The notes under the pieces: model-generated
What the model saw: only the letters and a program-made list of their open reading frames with translations
Told to the model about the DNA's origin: nothing
Databases searched by the model: none
Part shown: one piece after another, positions 17,429-30,195 of the stretch
Position numbering within the stretch: the first letter of the stretch is position 1
How the letters are laid out: every line of letters begins with the position of its first letter
Position numbers and translations under genes: made by a program
Source of the DNA: Ramlibacter sp. PS4R-6
GTDB taxonomy: Bacteria; Pseudomonadota; Gammaproteobacteria; Burkholderiales; Burkholderiaceae_C
NCBI RefSeq assembly: GCF_037572775.1
Contig: NZ_JBBHKA010000001.1
Location: 124,001 to 188,000 of the forward strand
DNA length: 64,000 nucleotides
Direction: 5' to 3'

Positions 17429-18294
17429 GCCTGGAGCTCGTCCTCATCACCGGCATGTCGGGCTCCGGCAAGTCGGTGGCGCTGCGCGCGCTGGAGGACG
17501 CCGGCTACTACTGCGTGGACAACCTGCCGCCCGAGCTGCTGTCGCAGTTCGTCACGCTGGAGCAGAAGAGCAGCGCGGGCCGCGTGGCCATCGCCATGGA
17601 CGTGCGAAGCCGCTCGTCGCTGCCGCTGGTGCCGCAGTTGCTGCGCGACCTTTCCGCGCAAGGTGTCCACGTGCGGCCTCTGTTCCTGGACGCCACCACC
17701 GAGACGCTGGTGCGCCGCTTCTCCGAGACGCGCCGCCGCCACCCGCTGTCGGGCGATTCGGGCCAGGCCGCGCTGGACCAGCAGCACGCGCTGGTCGACG
17801 CGATCGAGCTGGAGCGCGAGTTGCTCTCCGACCTGCGCGAGCACGCGCACGTCATCGACACCAGCCAGATCCGTAACGCGCAGCTGCAGGCGCACGTGAA
17901 GTCGCTGCTGTCGGCGCCGGCCTCGCGCCTCACGCTGGTGTTCGAGTCCTTCGCGTTCAAGCGCGGCATCCCGGTGGATGCGGACTACATCTTCGACGTG
18001 CGCATGCTGCCCAACCCGCATTACGAGCCGCAGCTCAAGGCCCTCACCGGCCGCGACGCGCCCGTGGTCGCCTACCTCGAGCAGCACGCCGACGTGCGCG
18101 AGATGTACGGGCAGATTCGCAAGTTCCTCGAGCATTGGCTGGAGCCGCTGGCGCGCGACCACCGCAGCTACGTCACCGTGGGCATCGGCTGCACCGGCGG
18201 GCAGCACCGCTCGGTCTACCTCGTCGAAAAGCTGGCCGCCGACTTCGGCGCCAAGTGGGTGACGCTCAAGCGCCACCGCGAGCTCGACGCCTAG
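17425..18294 (+). CDS. rapZ: RNase adapter protein RapZ (YvcJ-type P-loop)
   Basis: 289 residues with Walker [17 protein letters not shown] near the N-terminus, the [15 protein letters not shown] segment, [20 protein letters not shown], and the conserved C-terminal [20 protein letters not shown] and [15 protein letters not shown]. In enterobacteria RapZ presents small RNA GlmZ to RNase E to control amino-sugar synthesis; in betaproteobacteria the target is not established. It overlaps recN by four bases. Its stop codon shares CTAG with the convergent mutY stop. Confidence 0.95.
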   Translation: MSLELVLITGMSGSGKSVALRALEDAGYYCVDNLPPELLSQFVTLEQKSSAGRVAIAMDVRSRSSLPLVPQLLRDLSAQGVHVRPLFLDATTETLVRRFSETRRRHPLSGDSGQAALDQQHALVDAIELERELLSDLREHAHVIDTSQIRNAQLQAHVKSLLSAPASRLTLVFESFAFKRGIPVDADYIFDVRMLPNPHYEPQLKALTGRDAPVVAYLEQHADVREMYGQIRKFLEHWLEPLARDHRSYVTVGIGCTGGQHRSVYLVEKLAADFGAKWVTLKRHRELDA

Positions 18295-19316
18295 CCGTCC
18301 AGCAGCTTGCGGATAGGCGCAGGCAGGCCCAGGGCCGGCCACTGCTGCGCGCCGAACCAGTCGCCCTCGCCTTGCAATTTGCGCTTGCGCGGCAGGCGCA
18401 CTTCCACCGGGTGCAGGTGCAGGTCCTTGTGCGTCAGCACGTGCTTGAAGGCCGCGCCGTCGCTGGCTTCGCTGCCGGCGGGCAAGGCTTCTTCCAGCGC
18501 TTCGCGGCTGTCGAACACCGGCAGGCAGTACAGGCCCGCCCACACGCCGGGCGCGGGTCGCTTGTGCAGCCACACGGCGCCGTCGCTCGCGTGGGCACGC
18601 AGCAGCCACAGCGACTGCGCCGTGCGCTTGAGCTTCTTCGTCTTGACGGGGAAGTCTTCCGGGTTGCCGCGCAGCCGTGCGCCGCACACGTCTTGCGCGG
18701 GGCACACCAGGCATGAAGGGTTGCGCGGCAGGCACACGGTGGCGCCCAGGTCCATCAGCCCCTGCGTGTAGCGCGGCATCGCCTCGCTCGCCGGCAGCAA
18801 CGCTTCGGCGCGCGACCAGAGTTCGTTCACCGCCTTCGCGTTCGCCAGGTCGCCATCGAACGCCAGCACCCGCGCGAGCACGCGCTTGACGTTGCCGTCG
18901 AGGATCGCGACGCGTTCGCCGAAGCAGAAGGCCGCGATGGCCGCGGCGGTCGAGCGGCCGATGCCGGGCAGCGTTTCCAGTTCCGCAGCGGTGCGCGGGA
19001 ATTCTCCGCCGAACCGTGCAACGACTTCCTGCGCGCAGCGGTGCAGGTTGCGCGCGCGGCTGTAGTAGCCCAAGCCGCTCCACAGTGCCAGCACCTCGTC
19101 CTCGTCCGCTGCGGCCAGCGCGCGTACACCGGCGAACCGCGCGGTGAACCGCTCGTAGTAGGCCAGCACGGTGGCCACCTGCGTCTGCTGCAGCATGACT
19201 TCGGACAGCCACACGCGATACGCATCGCGCGTGCCCTGCCACGGCAGCGCGTGGCGCCCATGGCTTTGCTGCCAGCGCACGATGCGGCCGGCGAAACCTT
19301 CCACGGAAGGCTTCAT
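18291..19316 (-). CDS. mutY: Adenine DNA glycosylase MutY
   Basis: 341 residues. MutY removes A mispaired with 8-oxoguanine. Visible are [20 protein letters not shown], the helix-hairpin-helix [15 protein letters not shown] with the catalytic Asp in [14 protein letters not shown], and the 4Fe-4S cluster ligands C-x6-C-x2-C-x5-C in [19 protein letters not shown]-terminal NUDIX-like oxoG-recognition domain ends [13 protein letters not shown]. The start ATG overlaps the stop of the upstream GTPase gene (ATGA), so expression is coupled to it. Confidence 0.96.
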   Translation of the reverse strand: MKPSVEGFAGRIVRWQQSHGRHALPWQGTRDAYRVWLSEVMLQQTQVATVLAYYERFTARFAGVRALAAADEDEVLALWSGLGYYSRARNLHRCAQEVVARFGGEFPRTAAELETLPGIGRSTAAAIAAFCFGERVAILDGNVKRVLARVLAFDGDLANAKAVNELWSRAEALLPASEAMPRYTQGLMDLGATVCLPRNPSCLVCPAQDVCGARLRGNPEDFPVKTKKLKRTAQSLWLLRAHASDGAVWLHKRPAPGVWAGLYCLPVFDSREALEEALPAGSEASDGAAFKHVLTHKDLHLHPVEVRLPRKRKLQGEGDWFGAQQWPALGLPAPIRKLLDG

Positions 19317-21268
19317 GCCGCGAGCGCGGCGGGCTGGGTGTCGAGCGTGGGCTCGGGGATGTGGACCAGGTGGTCCGTGAGCTCGGTCAGCTTCAGGTCC
19401 AGCGCGTCGAGCGCGGCTTCCTGCTGCTCGATCTCGGCGATGCGCTCGTCCAGGCCGCTGGCGGCGTGCTGGATGCGCTCGATGGCTTCCAGGCGCCGGC
19501 CGAAGTTGCGGCGGCGCTCGCGCAACTGCGCGTCGAGCTGCGCGGCCGCGGACTTGTTCCACAGCTCCACTTCGCCCAGCGCCGATTCGTAGACGACACG
19601 CAGGCGCGTGGCCAGCGCGCGCACCAGGCGGTCGGCGAACTCGGGCTGCGCCAGGCGCAGCGCATTGGACATGCCCAGGTACTGCAGGTGGCTGCGCTCG
19701 ACCAGGTCGAGGTCGCGCTCGTAACGGGCCAGCTCGGGCTCCCTCGGCGCCTGCAGCGAGAAGCCGTACTCGGCGTTCAGCTGGCGGAAGGTGCCGGTCA
19801 GCATCGACTGGATCTCGGCGCTGGTGGCCTGCGCCTTCTGCAGGCCCTGGCGCAGGCGCTCGAAGGTGGTGCCGTAGGCCTTCTTCACGCCCAGCTTGAT
19901 GCCGGGCTGGCGCAGCGCGGCCGTCAGCTCGGCCATCTCGGTCTTGAGCGTGCTGGTGCCCAGCAGCGTGAACACGTCGCGCAGCAGCTTGGTGTGCACC
20001 GAGCGCACGGCGTGGATGCGCGCGCCGCTCACGTCGAAGTCGCGCTGCTCCTGCTCGATGCGCGAGCGCATGTGCTTGATGACCGAGGTGTTCTTGCCGC
20101 GCAGGCCCTTCAGCTCGAGCATCTGCTCGGCGAGGTCGCGGCGGCGGATGTTGATGGCGCGCCCGGCTTCGGAGCGCAGCTCGGTGATGCCGGTGCCCAC
20201 GGCCGAGCGCAGGATGCGCTGGCGCTGGCCCATCACGCCCAGGCCCAGCGCCTTCTCGAGGACGGGGAGCTGGCTGCGCTCGAGCAGCGGTGCGTCGTGC
20301 GTGACCTTCGCGAGCAGGCCCTTCTGCGCGGACACGGGGATGACCTGCGTCGCCGGCAGCTCGAGGATCTCGGCCGACGTGGCGCGCTGCTTGTCGATCT
20401 GGGCCTGGATCTGCTCGGGCGTCGACAGCTGGTCCCACATCGTGTCGATCTTGTTCAGCACGACCAGGCGCGACTCGACGTTGTCGGCCTCGGTGATCAG
20501 GTGCTCGCGCCAGATGGCGAGGTCTGACTTCGTGACGCCGGTGTCGGCGGCGAGGATGAACACCACCGCATGCGCCTGCGGGATCAGGTTGACCGTGAGC
20601 TCGGGCTCGGCGCCGATCGCGTTGAGGCCCGGCGTGTCGAGGATGACGAGGCCCTGCTTGAGCAGCGGGTGCGCGATGTTGATCAGCGCATGGCGCCAGC
20701 GCGGCACTTCCACCATGCCTTCCGCGTTGACCATCGGGTTGTCCTGCGGGCGGTCCTCGTGCCAGAAGCCCAGCGCCTTGGCTTCGTCCTTGGTCACGTG
20801 CCGCACCTCGGCGACCTTCTCGAAGGCCTGCGCGAGCTGCGCGGGGTCGTTCACGTCCAGGTCGATGCGCGTCCACTTCTCGGGCACCGCGCGCCATTCC
20901 ATCAGCGCCTGCGGCTGCAGGCGCGTTTCGATCGGCAGCAGGCGCAGGCAGGGCGGCACCTCGCTGTCGTAGCCCAGCTCGGTCGGGCACATCGTGGTGC
21001 GGCCGGCGCTGGCGGGCATGATGCGGCGCTTGTAGCCGGCGAAGAAGATCGCGTTGATCAACTCGGACTTGCCGCGCGAGAACTCGGCGACGAAGGCGAC
21101 CATCACCTTGTCCGACTTCACCTGGTTCTGCAGGCGGCGCAGGCGCTCTTCGACGGCGGCGTCGAGCAGCTCGTGGTCCTTCAGCCACTCCGCGAGGAGT
21201 TTGAGGCGCAGCGCAAACTCGCGGCGCCAGGCCGCGTGCTGGTCGAATTTCTCGTTGAAGGATTTCAC
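19313..21268 (-). CDS. Dynamin-family GTPase
   Basis: 651 residues from a GTG at 21268, with AGGGGA five bases upstream; a TTG at 21286 lacks a ribosome binding site. The P-loop AEFSRGKSELINAIF (near residue 65), the switch region SAGRTTMCPTELGY, DTPGLNAIGAEPE and NKID identify a dynamin-like GTPase. The C-terminal half is helical with coiled coils and ends with the predicted assembly helices LDERIAEIEQQEAALDALD. Bacterial dynamins remodel or protect membranes. Here the gene sits between mutM and mutY and is translationally coupled to mutY, which makes a stress or repair link worth testing. Confidence 0.88.
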   Translation of the reverse strand: MKSFNEKFDQHAAWRREFALRLKLLAEWLKDHELLDAAVEERLRRLQNQVKSDKVMVAFVAEFSRGKSELINAIFFAGYKRRIMPASAGRTTMCPTELGYDSEVPPCLRLLPIETRLQPQALMEWRAVPEKWTRIDLDVNDPAQLAQAFEKVAEVRHVTKDEAKALGFWHEDRPQDNPMVNAEGMVEVPRWRHALINIAHPLLKQGLVILDTPGLNAIGAEPELTVNLIPQAHAVVFILAADTGVTKSDLAIWREHLITEADNVESRLVVLNKIDTMWDQLSTPEQIQAQIDKQRATSAEILELPATQVIPVSAQKGLLAKVTHDAPLLERSQLPVLEKALGLGVMGQRQRILRSAVGTGITELRSEAGRAINIRRRDLAEQMLELKGLRGKNTSVIKHMRSRIEQEQRDFDVSGARIHAVRSVHTKLLRDVFTLLGTSTLKTEMAELTAALRQPGIKLGVKKAYGTTFERLRQGLQKAQATSAEIQSMLTGTFRQLNAEYGFSLQAPREPELARYERDLDLVERSHLQYLGMSNALRLAQPEFADRLVRALATRLRVVYESALGEVELWNKSAAAQLDAQLRERRRNFGRRLEAIERIQHAASGLDERIAEIEQQEAALDALDLKLTELTDHLVHIPEPTLDTQPAALAA

Positions 21269-21316
21269 TGCTGTCCCCTGCGCCAAACCATTATGGCACC
21301 CGGATTTCTTAAGTGC

Positions 21317-22135
21317 TCAGGATTTCTGGCAGTGCGGGCAGTAGTACGTTGCCCTCTGGCCCTGGCGAATACTTTTGATGGGCGTGCCGCACACGCGGCA
21401 CGGTTCGCCGGCGCGGTCGTACACCATGGCCTCGAGCTGGAAGTAGCCCGCTTCGCCCCGGGCATTCGAGAAGTCGCGCAAGGTGCTGCCGCCTTTTTGC
21501 ACCGCTCGCGTGAGGACTTCACGGATGGCCTCGCGCAGCTTCGCCGCGCGCGGCCGGCTGATCTTCGACGCCGCCAGCGTCGGGCGGATGCCGGCGAGGA
21601 AGAGCGCCTCGGAGGCGTAGATGTTGCCCACGCCAACGACGATGTCGCCGGCCAGCAGTACCTGCTTGATCGGCGCCTTGCGCTGGCGCAGCGCCTCGTG
21701 GAAACGCAGCGCGTCGAAGTCCGGCGACAGCGGCTCCACGCCCAGGCGGCCGAGCATCTTCTCGCCTTCGGGCGCGGCTTCGTGCGGCGCGTAGACCACC
21801 GCACCGAAACGGCGCGGGTCGTTCAGGCGCAGCGTGCCGCGCGTGGTCACCAGGTCGAAGTGGTCGTGCGTGCCGGGGCCGGGGTGCTCGCTCGCGAAGG
21901 CCAGGCTGCCCGACATGCCCAGGTGCATGAGCAGCACGCCTTCGTCCAGGTCGACGAGCAGCCACTTGCCGCGGCGGCGAACCTGTAACACGCGCCGGCC
22001 CGCCAGCTGCTGCGGGTCGATTCCCAGCGGCCAGCGCAGCGCCTTGCCCGAGGTGCGCACGGCGCGGATCGTCGCGCCGGCGATCCGCTCGGCAAAGCTC
22101 TGGCGCGTGACTTCGACCTCGGGCAGTTCGGGCAT
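21317..22135 (-). CDS. mutM: Formamidopyrimidine-DNA glycosylase (MutM/Fpg)
   Basis: 272 residues from the ATG at 22135, giving the mandatory PELPEVE start whose proline is the catalytic nucleophile. Other landmarks are the conserved lysine in [29 protein letters not shown], the helix-two-turn-helix [12 protein letters not shown] and a C-terminal zinc finger (CRVCGT and CPHCQK). It excises 8-oxoguanine and works with MutY, encoded two genes downstream. It is divergent from the TPR gene with only 23 bases between the starts, sharing a bidirectional -10. Confidence 0.97.
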   Translation of the reverse strand: MPELPEVEVTRQSFAERIAGATIRAVRTSGKALRWPLGIDPQQLAGRRVLQVRRRGKWLLVDLDEGVLLMHLGMSGSLAFASEHPGPGTHDHFDLVTTRGTLRLNDPRRFGAVVYAPHEAAPEGEKMLGRLGVEPLSPDFDALRFHEALRQRKAPIKQVLLAGDIVVGVGNIYASEALFLAGIRPTLAASKISRPRAAKLREAIREVLTRAVQKGGSTLRDFSNARGEAGYFQLEAMVYDRAGEPCRVCGTPIKSIRQGQRATYYCPHCQKS

Positions 22136-22143
22136 TGCAGCGG

Positions 22144-22150
22144 GATTATC
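22144..22150. promoter_or_regulatory. Bidirectional -10 core between mutM and the TPR gene
   Basis: GATTATC reads GATTAT on the plus strand (22144-22149) and GATAAT on the minus strand (22150-22145). Each hexamer ends exactly nine bases before its start codon (22159 and 22135). Neither gene has a Shine-Dalgarno sequence, so both are probably leaderless or nearly so. Confidence 0.55.
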
Positions 22151-22158
22151 ATGATCCG

Positions 22159-23904
22159 ATGAAGCGTTTCCCACTGGCTGCCCTGGCGCTGGCCGCCTGC
22201 ATGGCATGCCTCGTGCCCGCCTACGCGGCCGACGACGACGACGAAGACAAGCCCAAGGGGCCGCCGCAGCCCACGCCCCTGAATGCGCAGCTGTTCTACG
22301 AGCTGCTGGTCGGCGAGATCAGCGCGCGCACCGGCGAAGCCAACCTCGGCATCTCGCTCATCCTCGAAGCCGCCCGGCGCACCAACGACCCGCAGCTGTA
22401 CCAGCGCGCGGTGGAGGTCGCGTTCCAGGCGCGCTCCGGCGATGCCGCGCTGCAGGCGGCGCGTGCGTGGAAGCAGGCGTTCCCCCAGTCGCGCGAAGCC
22501 AATCGCTACGTGTTGCAGATCCTGGTGGCGCTGAACCGCCTGCCGGAGAGCATCGAGCCCCTGCGTGCGGAGATCGCCCTCGCCCCGGCGGCCGAGCGCA
22601 ACCCCGTGCTGGCCGCCCTGCCGCGCCTGTACTCGCGGGCGCCGGACAAGAAGGCGGCTGCGGCCGCCGTCGAGCAAGGCCTGGCCGACGTGCTGCAGCA
22701 GAAGGACACGGCCGCCGCGGGCTGGACGGCGGTGGGCCGCCTTCGCCTGGCCGCGACGGACACCGCCGGCGCCATCGAAGCCGTGCGCAAGGCGCAGGCG
22801 GTGAGCCCCGAATCCGAAGGGCCCGCGCTCCTGGCGCTGGAGCTGATGGACCCCAAGCGGCCCGAGGCCGAGGAGCAGTTCAAGCGCTACCTCGCGCAAC
22901 GCCCGCTGCCGGAGCTGCGCATGGCTTATGCGCGCGTGCTGGTGGACACGCAGCGCTACAGCGAGGCGTCGCAGCAGATCCAGCTGGTCACCGCGCAAAG
23001 GCCCGACTACGCGGAGGCCTGGCTCGTGCAAGGCCTGCTGCAGCTGCAGGACAACCAGGACGCCGCGGCCGAGGCCTCGTACAAGCGCTTCCTCGAGCTG
23101 GCCAAGGCGCAGCCGGGCCAGGGCGACGACCGCCGCGGCACCGAAGCGCAGGCCTACATGGGCCTGTCGCGCATCGCCGAAAAGCGCAAGGACTTCGCGC
23201 TGGCCAACGCGTACCTGGACCGCATCGAAAACCCGCAGGACCTGATCGCCGCGCAGCAGCGCCGCGCGTCGCTGCTCGCGCGGCAGGGCAAATTGGAGGA
23301 AGGCCGCAAGTTGATCCGCCAGCTGCCCGAGCGCGAGCCCGGCGACGCGCGCCAGAAGATGCTGGCCGAGGTGCAGCTGCTGCGCGACGCCAAGCAGTAC
23401 AAGGCCGCGTACGCCGTGCTCGCCGAAGCCGCGGCCAAGCAGCCCTTCGACGCCGACCTCGCCTACGACCAGGCCATGATCGCCGAGAAGATGGGCGACC
23501 TGGGCGTGATGGAGAAGCTGCTGCGCCGGGTGATCGCGGAAAAGCCCGACTACCACCACGCGTACAACGCGCTGGGCTACTCGTTCGCCGAGCGCAACGT
23601 GCGCCTGCCGGAGGCGAAGGAGTTGATCCAGAAGGCGCTGACCTATGCGCCCAACGACCCGTTCATCACCGACAGCCTGGGCTGGGTCGAGTTCCGCTTG
23701 GGCAACAAGCCGGAAGCGCTGCGCATCCTCGAAGGCGCGTACAAGCAAAGGCCCGACGCCGACATCGCCGCGCACCTGGGCGAGGTGCTGTGGAGCATGG
23801 GCCAGCGCGACCGCGCACACAGCGTGTGGAAGGAAGGCCTCCTGATGAACAGCGACAACGACACGCTGCAGGAGACACTCAAGCGCCTGCGCGTCAAGCC
23901 ATGA
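22159..23904 (+). CDS. Exported tetratricopeptide-repeat protein
   Basis: 581 residues from the ATG at 22159 with a signal peptide ([20 protein letters not shown]). A short acidic stretch ([12 protein letters not shown]) is followed by TPR repeats over the rest of the protein; the clearest are [40 protein letters not shown] and [20 protein letters not shown]. This gene regularly precedes lolB and ispE in betaproteobacteria. A periplasmic or lipoprotein-trafficking scaffold is plausible but unproven. Its stop overlaps the lolB start (ATGA). Confidence 0.85.
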   Translation: MKRFPLAALALAACMACLVPAYAADDDDEDKPKGPPQPTPLNAQLFYELLVGEISARTGEANLGISLILEAARRTNDPQLYQRAVEVAFQARSGDAALQAARAWKQAFPQSREANRYVLQILVALNRLPESIEPLRAEIALAPAAERNPVLAALPRLYSRAPDKKAAAAAVEQGLADVLQQKDTAAAGWTAVGRLRLAATDTAGAIEAVRKAQAVSPESEGPALLALELMDPKRPEAEEQFKRYLAQRPLPELRMAYARVLVDTQRYSEASQQIQLVTAQRPDYAEAWLVQGLLQLQDNQDAAAEASYKRFLELAKAQPGQGDDRRGTEAQAYMGLSRIAEKRKDFALANAYLDRIENPQDLIAAQQRRASLLARQGKLEEGRKLIRQLPEREPGDARQKMLAEVQLLRDAKQYKAAYAVLAEAAAKQPFDADLAYDQAMIAEKMGDLGVMEKLLRRVIAEKPDYHHAYNALGYSFAERNVRLPEAKELIQKALTYAPNDPFITDSLGWVEFRLGNKPEALRILEGAYKQRPDADIAAHLGEVLWSMGQRDRAHSVWKEGLLMNSDNDTLQETLKRLRVKP

Positions 23905-24401
23905 AATTGCACGCCCCCTGGCGCGCCGCCGGCGCGGCGCTCCTTGCCTTGCTGCTGTCGGCTTGCGCGACGGCGCCCAAGCCCCCGGCCGAAGCGACGG
24001 CCGAAATGGGGCCCTGGGCCGGGCGCCTGGCGCTGACCGTGCAGGACAAGCCGAACGAATCCTTCGCGGCGGGCTTCGAGCTGAAAGGCAACCCGCAGCG
24101 AGGCGAGCTTGAATTGCTCTCGCCGCTGGGCGGCACGCTGGGCCTCCTGCAATGGCAGCCGGGCAAGGCCACCTTGCGGTCGAGCTCGCGCACCACCGAA
24201 TACGAATCGCTGGAAGCGCTGGTGACGCAGGTGGCGGGCACTTCCATCCCGGTCGCGGCGCTGTTCGACTGGCTGCGCGGCGTCGCCACGCCCGTGCCGG
24301 GCTGGCAGCCGGACCTGACGCAGCTCGCACAAGGCCGCCTCAGGGCGGTGCGAACCGACCCGCAGCCCCAGGCCGACCTGCGCGTCCTGCTGGAGCGCTG
24401 A
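23901..24401 (+). CDS. lolB: Outer-membrane lipoprotein LolB
   Basis: 166 residues with a lipoprotein signal (LLALLLSAC, lipid-modified Cys22). The LolB fold follows: MGPWAGRLALTVQDKPNESF, AGFELKGNPQRGELELLSPL, and PVAALFDWLRGVATPVPGWQ. LolB receives lipoproteins from LolA and inserts them into the outer membrane. It overlaps the TPR gene by four bases and is followed after two bases by the TTG-started ispE. Confidence 0.93.
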   Translation: MKLHAPWRAAGAALLALLLSACATAPKPPAEATAEMGPWAGRLALTVQDKPNESFAAGFELKGNPQRGELELLSPLGGTLGLLQWQPGKATLRSSSRTTEYESLEALVTQVAGTSIPVAALFDWLRGVATPVPGWQPDLTQLAQGRLRAVRTDPQPQADLRVLLER

Positions 24402-24403
24402 AA

Positions 24404-25249
24404 TTGCGCTCGCTCCACGACGTCCCCGCGCCCGCCAAGCTCAACCTCTTCCTGCACGTGCTGGGCCGGCGCGAGGACGGCATGCACCTGCTGCAGTCGG
24501 CGTTCATGCTGGTGGATTGGTGCGACACGCTGCACTTCGAATTGCGCGACGGCGGGGGCCTGTCACGAGAGGACCTGGCAACGCCCTTGCCCGCCGACGA
24601 CCTGGTGCTGAAAGCGGCCCGCGCGCTGCAGGCGGCCTCGGGGACCCGGCTCGGCGCCCACATCGCCATCGAAAAGCGCATCCCGGCCGAGGCCGGGATG
24701 GGCGGCGGCTCCTCGGACGCTGCCACCACCTTGCTGGCCTTGAACCGCCTCTGGCAAACGAACTTCAACCGGGCACAACTGGCGGCCATCGGCGAGAAGA
24801 TCGGCGCCGACGTGCCCTTCTTCGTTGGCGGGCACAACGCCTGGGTGGAGGGAACCGGGGAAAAACTCACGCCCATCGAGCTGCCGGCGGCCCGTTTTGC
24901 GGTCGCCAAACCCCCGGCCGGCGTCTCCACGGCGGCCATCTTCGGCCACCCCCAGCTCAAGCGAACGAGCCCCGCTGCTATAATCTCGGGCTTTGCTGCA
25001 AACCCGTTTGCGTTCGGCGCGAACGACCTGCAGCCGGTTGCGCAGGCGCTGTGTCCCGATGTCGCGAAAGCCTTCCAATGGCTGGGCTCGCAGGGGTTCC
25101 AGGGCCGCATGACCGGTTCGGGCAGTGCGGTTTTCGCGCCGATGGCGCCGGACAGGCACTTGGACCAGGCGCCCGCAGGATGGGCGGTACGGGAATGCAG
25201 CAACATGGTCGCCCATCCCCTGGCCGGGTGGGCTTCCAGCGACGATTAA
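24404..25249 (+). CDS. ispE: 4-diphosphocytidyl-2-C-methyl-D-erythritol kinase (IspE)
   Basis: 281 residues from a TTG at 24404. No ATG or GTG precedes the essential PAPAKLNLFLHVLGRREDG motif, and GGAG lies eight bases upstream. GHMP-kinase motifs are AEAGMGGGSSDAATTLLALN near residue 96 and MTGSGSAVFAP near the C-terminus. IspE phosphorylates CDP-methylerythritol in the MEP isoprenoid pathway. The weak TTG start two bases after lolB suggests deliberately low, coupled translation. Confidence 0.94.
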   Translation: MRSLHDVPAPAKLNLFLHVLGRREDGMHLLQSAFMLVDWCDTLHFELRDGGGLSREDLATPLPADDLVLKAARALQAASGTRLGAHIAIEKRIPAEAGMGGGSSDAATTLLALNRLWQTNFNRAQLAAIGEKIGADVPFFVGGHNAWVEGTGEKLTPIELPAARFAVAKPPAGVSTAAIFGHPQLKRTSPAAIISGFAANPFAFGANDLQPVAQALCPDVAKAFQWLGSQGFQGRMTGSGSAVFAPMAPDRHLDQAPAGWAVRECSNMVAHPLAGWASSDD

Positions 25250-25296
25250 CGGTGTCCGGCTGACGAATAGAGAGTTTCTGAGCCGGTCTCCTGTGT

Positions 25297-25373
25297 AGGG
25301 GAGTCGCCAAGTTGGTTAAGGCACCGGATTTTGATTCCGGCATTCGAGGGTTCGAGTCCTTCCTCCCCTGCCA
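25297..25373 (+). tRNA. tRNA-Gln (TTG anticodon)
   Basis: A 77-base cloverleaf with encoded CCA, acceptor AGGGGAG paired to CTCCCCT, anticodon loop TTTTGAT and T-arm GAGGGTTCGAGTCCTTC. It lies between ispE and prs, its conserved place in betaproteobacteria. Six T's follow the CCA (25376-25381), which might partly end transcription before prs. Confidence 0.97.
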
Positions 25374-25395
25374 AATTTTTTGAACACGCCGCCCG

Positions 25396-26373
25396 ATGCA
25401 GGTCCAACAGCACCCCGATTTCATGGTGTTCACAGGTAACGCCAATCCCGCGCTCGCCGCGGAGATTGCCGGACACCTGGGCATTTCGCTGGGCGCGGCC
25501 ACCGTGGGCCGGTTCTCGGACGGTGAAGTCACGGTCGAGATCAACCAGAACGTGCGCGCCCGCGACGTGTTCGTGGTGCAGTCCACCTGCGCGCCGACCA
25601 ACGAGAACCTGATGGAACTGCTGGTCATGGTCGATGCGCTCAAGCGCGCCTCGGCCGAGCGGATCAGCGCCGTCATCCCGTATTTCGGCTACGCCCGCCA
25701 GGACCGCCGCCCGCGCTCTTCGCGCGTGCCGATCTCGGCCAAGGTGGTGGCAAACCTGCTGCAGACCGTGGGCGTGGACCGCGTGCTGACCATGGACCTG
25801 CACGCCGACCAGATCCAGGGCTTCTTCGACATCCCGGTGGACAACATCTACGCGTCGCCGGTGCTGCTGTCCGATGTGCGCAGCAAGAAGTACGACGACC
25901 TGATCGTGGTGTCGCCCGACGTCGGCGGCGTGGTGCGCGCCCGGGCGCTGGCCAAGCAGCTGGGCACGGACCTCGCGATCATCGACAAGCGCCGCCCCAA
26001 GGCGAACGTGTCGGAAGTGATGCACGTGATCGGCGAGATCGACGGCCGCAACTGCGTGATCATGGACGACATGATCGACACCGCCGGCACGCTGGTGAAG
26101 GCGGCCGAGGTGCTCAAGGAGCGCGGCGCCAAGCACGTGTACGCGTATTGCACGCACCCCGTGTTCTCGGGCCCGGCCATCGAGCGCCTGTCCAAGGGCA
26201 CGGCCCTGGACGAAGTCGTGGTCACCAACACGATCCCGCTGTCGGACGCCGCGCGCGCCTGCAGCCGGATCCGCCAGCTCACCGTGGCGCCGCTGATCGC
26301 CGAGACGATCCAGCGCATCGCCAAGGGCGAGTCGGTGATGAGTTTGTTCTCGGAGCAGGTCGACCTGTTCTGA
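25396..26373 (+). CDS. prs: Ribose-phosphate pyrophosphokinase
   Basis: 325 residues. It makes PRPP from ribose-5-phosphate and ATP for nucleotide, His and Trp synthesis. Motifs are the N-terminal [38 protein letters not shown], the [17 protein letters not shown] metal/ATP loop, [16 protein letters not shown] and the PRPP signature [13 protein letters not shown]. It starts 22 bases after tRNA-Gln and probably shares a transcript with ispE and rplY. Confidence 0.98.
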   Translation: MQVQQHPDFMVFTGNANPALAAEIAGHLGISLGAATVGRFSDGEVTVEINQNVRARDVFVVQSTCAPTNENLMELLVMVDALKRASAERISAVIPYFGYARQDRRPRSSRVPISAKVVANLLQTVGVDRVLTMDLHADQIQGFFDIPVDNIYASPVLLSDVRSKKYDDLIVVSPDVGGVVRARALAKQLGTDLAIIDKRRPKANVSEVMHVIGEIDGRNCVIMDDMIDTAGTLVKAAEVLKERGAKHVYAYCTHPVFSGPAIERLSKGTALDEVVVTNTIPLSDAARACSRIRQLTVAPLIAETIQRIAKGESVMSLFSEQVDLF

Positions 26374-26431
26374 GTTTTTGAACGGGGCTTCACGCTGGTC
26401 GCGGCGGTCGCCCCATTGACTGGAGAGAGAA

Positions 26432-27148
26432 ATGAAATTCGTCGCTTTCGAGCGCAACAAGCAGGGGACGGGTGCGAGCCGCCGTCTTCGCAACACCGGC
26501 CGCGCGCCGGGCATCGTGTACGGTGGCAACGGCCAGCCGCAGCTGATCGAGCTCGATCACAACGCGCTGTGGCACGCCCTGAAGAAGGAAGCCTTCCACT
26601 CCACCATCCTGGACATGGAACTGGCGGGCAAGGAAGCCAAGGTGCTGCTGCGTGACGTGCAGTACCACCCCTACAAGCCGCAGATCGTGCACGTGGACTT
26701 CCAGCGCGTGGACGCCAAGACCAAGCTGCACATGAAGGTGCCGTTCCACTTCGTGAAGGCCGAGGAGTCGCAGGCCGTCAAGTTCGAGAACTGCGTGGTC
26801 AACCACGTGATGTCCGAAGTGGACATCTCCTGCTTCCCGGCCGACCTGCCCGAGTTCATCGAGGTGGACCTGTCCGGCATGAAGAAGGGCATCTCGCTGC
26901 ACCTGAGCGAGGTGAAGCTGCCCAAGGGCGTGACCGCCGTGACGCACGGCAAGAAGGACCCGGTCGTGGTGTCCGTGGCGGTGGTGGGCGGCGAAGAGCC
27001 GACCGAAGCCGCTGCCGCCGTCGAGGGCGCCCCCGCTGCCGCCGCGGTTCCGGCCGCCGCGGATGCGAAGGCCGATGCCAAGGCGCCCGCCAAGGACGCC
27101 AAGGCCGATGCCAAGGCCCCCGCGAAGGACGACAAGAAGAAGAAGTAA
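26432..27148 (+). CDS. rplY: Large ribosomal subunit protein bL25 (CTC form)
   Basis: 238 residues, the long CTC form: an N-terminal 5S-rRNA-binding L25 domain ([39 protein letters not shown]) and the C-terminal TL5 domain. A low-complexity Ala/Lys tail contains two copies of an ADAKAPAKD unit and ends KDDKKKK. GAGAGA precedes the ATG. It follows prs by 58 bases and is closed by a strong terminator at 27172-27196. Confidence 0.97.
   Translation: MKFVAFERNKQGTGASRRLRNTGRAPGIVYGGNGQPQLIELDHNALWHALKKEAFHSTILDMELAGKEAKVLLRDVQYHPYKPQIVHVDFQRVDAKTKLHMKVPFHFVKAEESQAVKFENCVVNHVMSEVDISCFPADLPEFIEVDLSGMKKGISLHLSEVKLPKGVTAVTHGKKDPVVVSVAVVGGEEPTEAAAAVEGAPAAAAVPAAADAKADAKAPAKDAKADAKAPAKDDKKKK
27068..27130 (+). 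repeat. Tandem 30-base coding repeat in the rplY tail
   Basis: 27068-27097 and 27101-27130 are two 30-base units differing at two positions, encoding [10 protein letters not shown] twice. The array could change length in frame by slippage. Confidence 0.8.
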
Positions 27149-27171
27149 TTTCCCTCACAGGAAATGCGTGC

Positions 27172-27196
27172 ACGGCCCACCTCGGTGGGCCGTTTT
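27172..27196 (+). terminator. Rho-independent terminator after rplY
   Basis: A 10-base perfect stem ACGGCCCACC / GGTGGGCCGT (27172-27181 and 27184-27193) followed by T's. A weaker hairpin (TTTCC-CTCACA-GGAAA, 27149-27164) precedes it, starting right at the rplY stop. Confidence 0.85.
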
Positions 27197-27226
27197 CATT
27201 CCGGCGCCGCCTCGATAATCACGCCC

Positions 27227-27837
27227 ATGATCAAGCTCTTCGTCGGCCTGGGAAATCCCGGCCCCGAGTACGAATACACCCGCCACAACGCCGGGTTCTG
27301 GTGGGTCGACGCGCTGTCACGCGAGCTGAAGGCGCCGCTGGTCACCGACAAGGGCTACCACGGCCTGGTCGCACGGGCCAACGTGCACGGCCACACGGTG
27401 TGGCTGCTGGAGCCGCAGACCTTCATGAACGTTTCCGGCCGCTCGGTCGCGGCGCTGGCGCGCTTCTACAAGATCCAGCCCGAGGAGATCCTCGTGGTGC
27501 ACGACGAGCTGGACATCGCGCCGGGCCAGGCCAAGCTGAAGCTGGGCGGGGGCCACGCGGGCCACAACGGCCTGCGCGACATCCACGCGCAGCTGGGCAC
27601 CGGCGACTACTGGCGCCTGCGCATCGGCATCGGCCACCCGGGCGACAAGAACGAGGTCGCGAACTGGGTGCTGAAGAAGCCGGCGCCGGAACAGCGCACG
27701 GCCATCGAGGAATGCGTCGCGCGCACGCTCAAGGCCTTCCCCGCGCTGATGGCCGGCGAGATGGAGAAGGCCACGCTGCTCATTCACACCAGCAAACCGC
27801 CGCGGCCGAAGCCGCCGAAACCGGAGGGGGGAACACC

Positions 27838-27841
<4 letters not shown>
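27227..27841 (+). CDS. pth: Peptidyl-tRNA hydrolase
   Basis: 204 residues from the ATG at 27227. Pth recycles peptidyl-tRNA. The start [20 protein letters not shown] contains the catalytic His20 region; [32 protein letters not shown] and [13 protein letters not shown] are family motifs. The C-terminus is a Pro/Lys-rich tail. No Shine-Dalgarno is seen, but GATAAT (27214-27219) lies seven bases upstream of the start. Its stop overlaps the next gene by ATGA. Confidence 0.97.
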
Positions 27842-30194
<2,353 letters not shown>

Positions 30195-30195
<1 letters not shown>

